A DNA stretch of 7,229 nucleotides, from assembly GCA_900764025.1 (NCBI GenBank), contig CAAFMM010000246.1, forward strand, positions 1 through 7,229. The letters run 5' to 3'. Below, piece by piece: positions 7,073-7,229 of this stretch. How positions within the stretch are numbered: the stretch's first letter is position 1; each line of letters opens with the position of its first letter. A program made the position numbers and the translations under genes. The DNA is from an uncultured Collinsella sp. (GTDB lineage: Bacteria; Actinomycetota; Coriobacteriia; Coriobacteriales; Coriobacteriaceae). Under the pieces are notes generated by a model. It searched no databases. It was not told where the DNA came from and saw nothing but the letters and a program-made list of their open reading frames with translations.

Positions 7073-7101
7073 ATAGTAGCAGGCGAAAATACCCCCGTCA
7101 A
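7073..7101 (-). promoter_or_regulatory. rplU operon promoter
   Basis: TTGACG (7101-7096) and TACTAT (7078-7073) are separated by 17 bp, with TG one base before the -10 (TGCTACTAT, an extended -10). Transcription should begin near 7066, giving a leader of about 36 nt before rplU. This is the best sigma-70-type match in the window, as expected for a ribosomal protein operon. Confidence 0.8.
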
Positions 7102-7229
7102 CGAGTATGTGGAGCAAATCCACAAGTTCGCACAGGTATGGGGCTGACGAGTCGGCCCTCGTCGTCCTCGCATGCTTGATTCTGACGCTCGACATCGTAG
7201 GAGCAGATGGTCACGAGGTCTTGCATACC
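7098..7229 (-). CDS. 3' end of an unrecognised open frame upstream of rplU
   Basis: The frame is open from the window edge to a TGA at 7100-7098, giving 43 visible residues that contain DLVTICSYDVERQ and EDDEGRLVSPIPVRTCGF. Third positions of the first 30 or so codons are strongly G/C-biased; the last dozen are not. This suggests a real C-terminus, or a gene that has lost its original ending. The stop overlaps the -35 of the rplU promoter. TICSYD followed by GRLV is loosely like the Cys and Arg strands at the end of sortases, but the expected TLxTC is not present and I do not assign it. Confidence 0.4.
   Translation of the reverse strand, partial: GMQDLVTICSYDVERQNQACEDDEGRLVSPIPVRTCGFAPHTR
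7108..7124. promoter_or_regulatory. Dyad upstream of the rplU -35
   Basis: TGTGGA-GCAAA-TCCACA is a perfect inverted repeat with 6-bp arms and a 5-nt spacer. It is centred about 15 bp upstream of the -35 box and inside the end of the open frame there. Its position suits a regulator site. No T-run follows on either strand, so it is not a terminator. Chance is possible. Confidence 0.3.

Noticed and set aside
6344..7147. Plus-strand open frame (267 codons)
   Set aside because: Antisense to rpmA and rplU, which are unmistakable; no independent start signal or family resemblance.
7098..7229. Sortase C-terminus
   Set aside because: VTICSYD and GRLV are suggestive, but the TLxTC motif is not matched and the Cys-Arg spacing is longer than in the sortases I recall.

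Overview
The window looks like chromosome from a moderately high-GC actinobacterium, most probably a gut member of the Coriobacteriia such as Collinsella. This rests on protein style (S16 and L21 with Ala/Glu/Lys-rich tails, L27 starting directly at MAHKKG with no cleavable leader, strong GC preference at third codon positions), several TTG starts behind good Shine-Dalgarno sequences, and gene order. The genus is recognised, not proven.

Layout. Left edge, minus strand: the first 12 codons of a gene (probably the KH-domain RNA-binding protein KhpA) and rpsP (S16) upstream of it, the head of a ribosomal/RNA-processing operon. Diverging from rpsP on the plus strand is dinB (DNA polymerase IV), which has a -10-like box placed so that its mRNA could be leaderless. 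Right side, minus strand: a six-gene operon read right to left, rplU (L21) - rpmA (L27) - obg (CgtA GTPase) - nadD - yqeK - rsfS, with a good promoter before rplU, a hairpin/U-tract between rpmA and obg, and a very strong intrinsic terminator after rsfS. L21, L27, Obg and RsfS all act on the 50S subunit (structure, assembly, silencing); NadD makes the NAD precursor NaAD and YqeK is an HD-domain dinucleotide polyphosphate hydrolase. The extreme right edge holds the tail of an unrecognised open frame.

The unusual part is the stretch between the convergent dinB and rsfS (about 1833-3029). It contains a 249-residue HUH/Y1 transposase of the REP-associated (RAYT/TnpA_REP) type and a cluster of six related, roughly 33-bp palindromic repeats (three near-identical full copies, one copy with a 4-nt deletion, two half copies). 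Each full repeat is bounded by GTAG at one end and CTAC at the other, so GTAG is present on both strands; GTAG is the tetranucleotide that characterises REP elements recognised by RAYTs. Two copies form a 36-bp inverted pair matching at 35 of 36 positions. Copies lie exactly at the TAG stop codons of dinB, the transposase and rsfS, each in the same orientation relative to the gene it follows. This is a candidate RAYT/REP system in a Coriobacteriia-type genome and is the main finding. The shortest non-genic gaps (418-582, 1837-2053, 2804-3028) are described in the features; no non-genic stretch exceeds 300 bases.
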